From assembly GCA_001798455.1 (NCBI GenBank), contig MGSI01000084.1:1-5576 (forward strand): DNA of 5,576 nt, written 5' to 3'. Position 1 is the stretch's first letter. The number at the start of each line of letters is the position of its first letter. Below are positions 4,800 to 5,576 of the stretch, piece after piece. The position numbers were made by a program, and so were the translations under genes. The DNA comes from Deltaproteobacteria bacterium RIFCSPLOWO2_02_FULL_57_26. Its GTDB lineage: Bacteria > Desulfobacterota > Binatia > UBA9968. The notes under the pieces were generated by a model, which was given only the letters and a program-made list of their open reading frames with translations, was not told the origin of the DNA and did not search any database.

Positions 4800-5576
4800 A
4801 TGCGTGCCCTCAATTGGAATGGCAGGGAACTCAATCTGGATCCGGCCTATCCCACGCCTGAAGCCGACGATCTTTCGTCCCTCTTACGGGTTCGGTTCGC
4901 TGGCATCTGCTCCACGGACCTCCAGATCTTGCGCGGCTACATGGGATTTCGCGGTGTTCTCGGACACGAATTGGTGGGCGACGTGGTGGAGGGACCTGGG
5001 GAGCTTGTCGGCAAACGGGTGGTCAGCGAGATCAATTTCGCGTGCCGCCGGTGCGAATTCTGCGCTCAAGGGTTGGACCGGCACTGCCGCGAGCGTCGGG
5101 TGATGGGCATTCTCGGCGCCGACGGGAGCTTCGCCGAATATGTGGCGGTTCCGGCTGAGAATCTCCATCCCGTGCCCGATGGCGTATCGGACGAGGAAGC
5201 GGTTTTCACTGAGCCCCTGGCCGCGGCTTTTGAGATCCTCGAGCAGGTGCAAGTTGGAGTGGGGGACGATGTTATCGTGATCGGCGACGGGAAACTCGGA
5301 CTTCTCTGTGCCCAGGTTTTAAGGCTTACCGGCGCGCGCGTTAGCGTCGTGGGAAAACACGCAAAGAAATTGGCCCTTCTGCGCAGGCTCCTTATCCAGA
5401 CACATCTGCTCCCGGACTGGAAACCGCGTCAGGCAGATGTTGTCGTCGAGGCGACCGGCTCGAAAGAAGGCCTCAAGATGGCAATGGAGGCGGTGCGGCC
5501 GCGCGGCACGGTGGTTTTGAAAAGCACCGTGGCCGAATCTCACTCCCTCTCCCTCGCACCGCTTGTCATCAATGAA
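4800..5576 (+). CDS. Zinc-dependent medium-chain alcohol dehydrogenase (3' end beyond the window)
   Basis: The frame from ATG 4800 stays open for 259 codons to the window edge, so perhaps 60-90 residues are missing. The catalytic zinc site is seen as Cys37 (GICSTD) and His56-Glu57 (GHE), with Glu138 (TEPLAAAFE) the likely remaining ligand area. The structural zinc lobe is complete: Cys82, Cys85, Cys88 and Cys96. The nucleotide fold has GDGKLG (162-167), and 'VVGKH' after strand 2 favours NADP(H). 'DVVVEATGSKEGLKMAMEAVRPRGTVVLKST' (213-243) is the usual second half of the fold. It therefore probably oxidises an alcohol or reduces an aldehyde or ketone; the substrate is unknown. The start is chosen because 'MRALNWNGRELNL' matches the family's first strand; the ribosome binding site is weak (AAAAAGAC), consistent with coupling to the SDR gene 34 bases upstream. 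Confidence 0.9.
   Translation, partial: MRALNWNGRELNLDPAYPTPEADDLSSLLRVRFAGICSTDLQILRGYMGFRGVLGHELVGDVVEGPGELVGKRVVSEINFACRRCEFCAQGLDRHCRERRVMGILGADGSFAEYVAVPAENLHPVPDGVSDEEAVFTEPLAAAFEILEQVQVGVGDDVIVIGDGKLGLLCAQVLRLTGARVSVVGKHAKKLALLRRLLIQTHLLPDWKPRQADVVVEATGSKEGLKMAMEAVRPRGTVVLKSTVAESHSLSLAPLVINE

Overview
The window is bacterial: tightly packed genes all on the + strand, good Shine-Dalgarno sites before most of them, moderately GC-rich, with families typical of environmental bacteria of broad catabolic capacity. The style suggests an uncultured soil or sediment lineage (deltaproteobacteria-, NC10- or Rokubacteria-like), but nothing here fixes the taxon.

Layout. 1-111: the C-terminal end of a membrane protein, probably an EamA/DMT transporter. 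112-521: a 410-base non-coding stretch holding a long imperfect palindrome (element copy 1), a shorter inverted repeat and a candidate sigma-70 promoter. 522-1472: an NHL beta-propeller protein that keeps the active-site residues of peptidyl-alpha-hydroxyglycine lyase (PAL). 1548-2912: an M29 aminopeptidase-T-like metalloprotein, the superfamily that also contains the ring-cleaving dioxygenase NicX. 2913-3173: a second non-coding stretch, almost filled by a diverged copy of the same palindromic element (copy 2), whose centre is expanded by 9-base units. 3174-3881: an Asp/Glu racemase superfamily protein (maleate isomerase/arylmalonate decarboxylase-like) lacking both catalytic cysteines. 3968-4765: a short-chain dehydrogenase (SDR) lacking the Ser-Tyr-Lys catalytic residues. 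4800-5576: a zinc-dependent medium-chain dehydrogenase (MDR), cut by the window edge.

The genes look like one or two co-oriented catabolic units: a carbinolamide lyase-like propeller and an M29/NicX-like metalloprotein, then a maleate isomerase-like protein and two dehydrogenase-fold proteins. A NicX-like plus maleate-isomerase-like pairing recalls degradation of nitrogen heterocycles such as nicotinate, but the altered active sites mean no substrate can be assigned.

The most unusual content is non-coding. Two diverged copies of one large palindromic element, in the same orientation, bracket the propeller-M29 gene pair. Next in interest are two successive enzymes that keep their fold motifs but have lost the standard catalytic residues.
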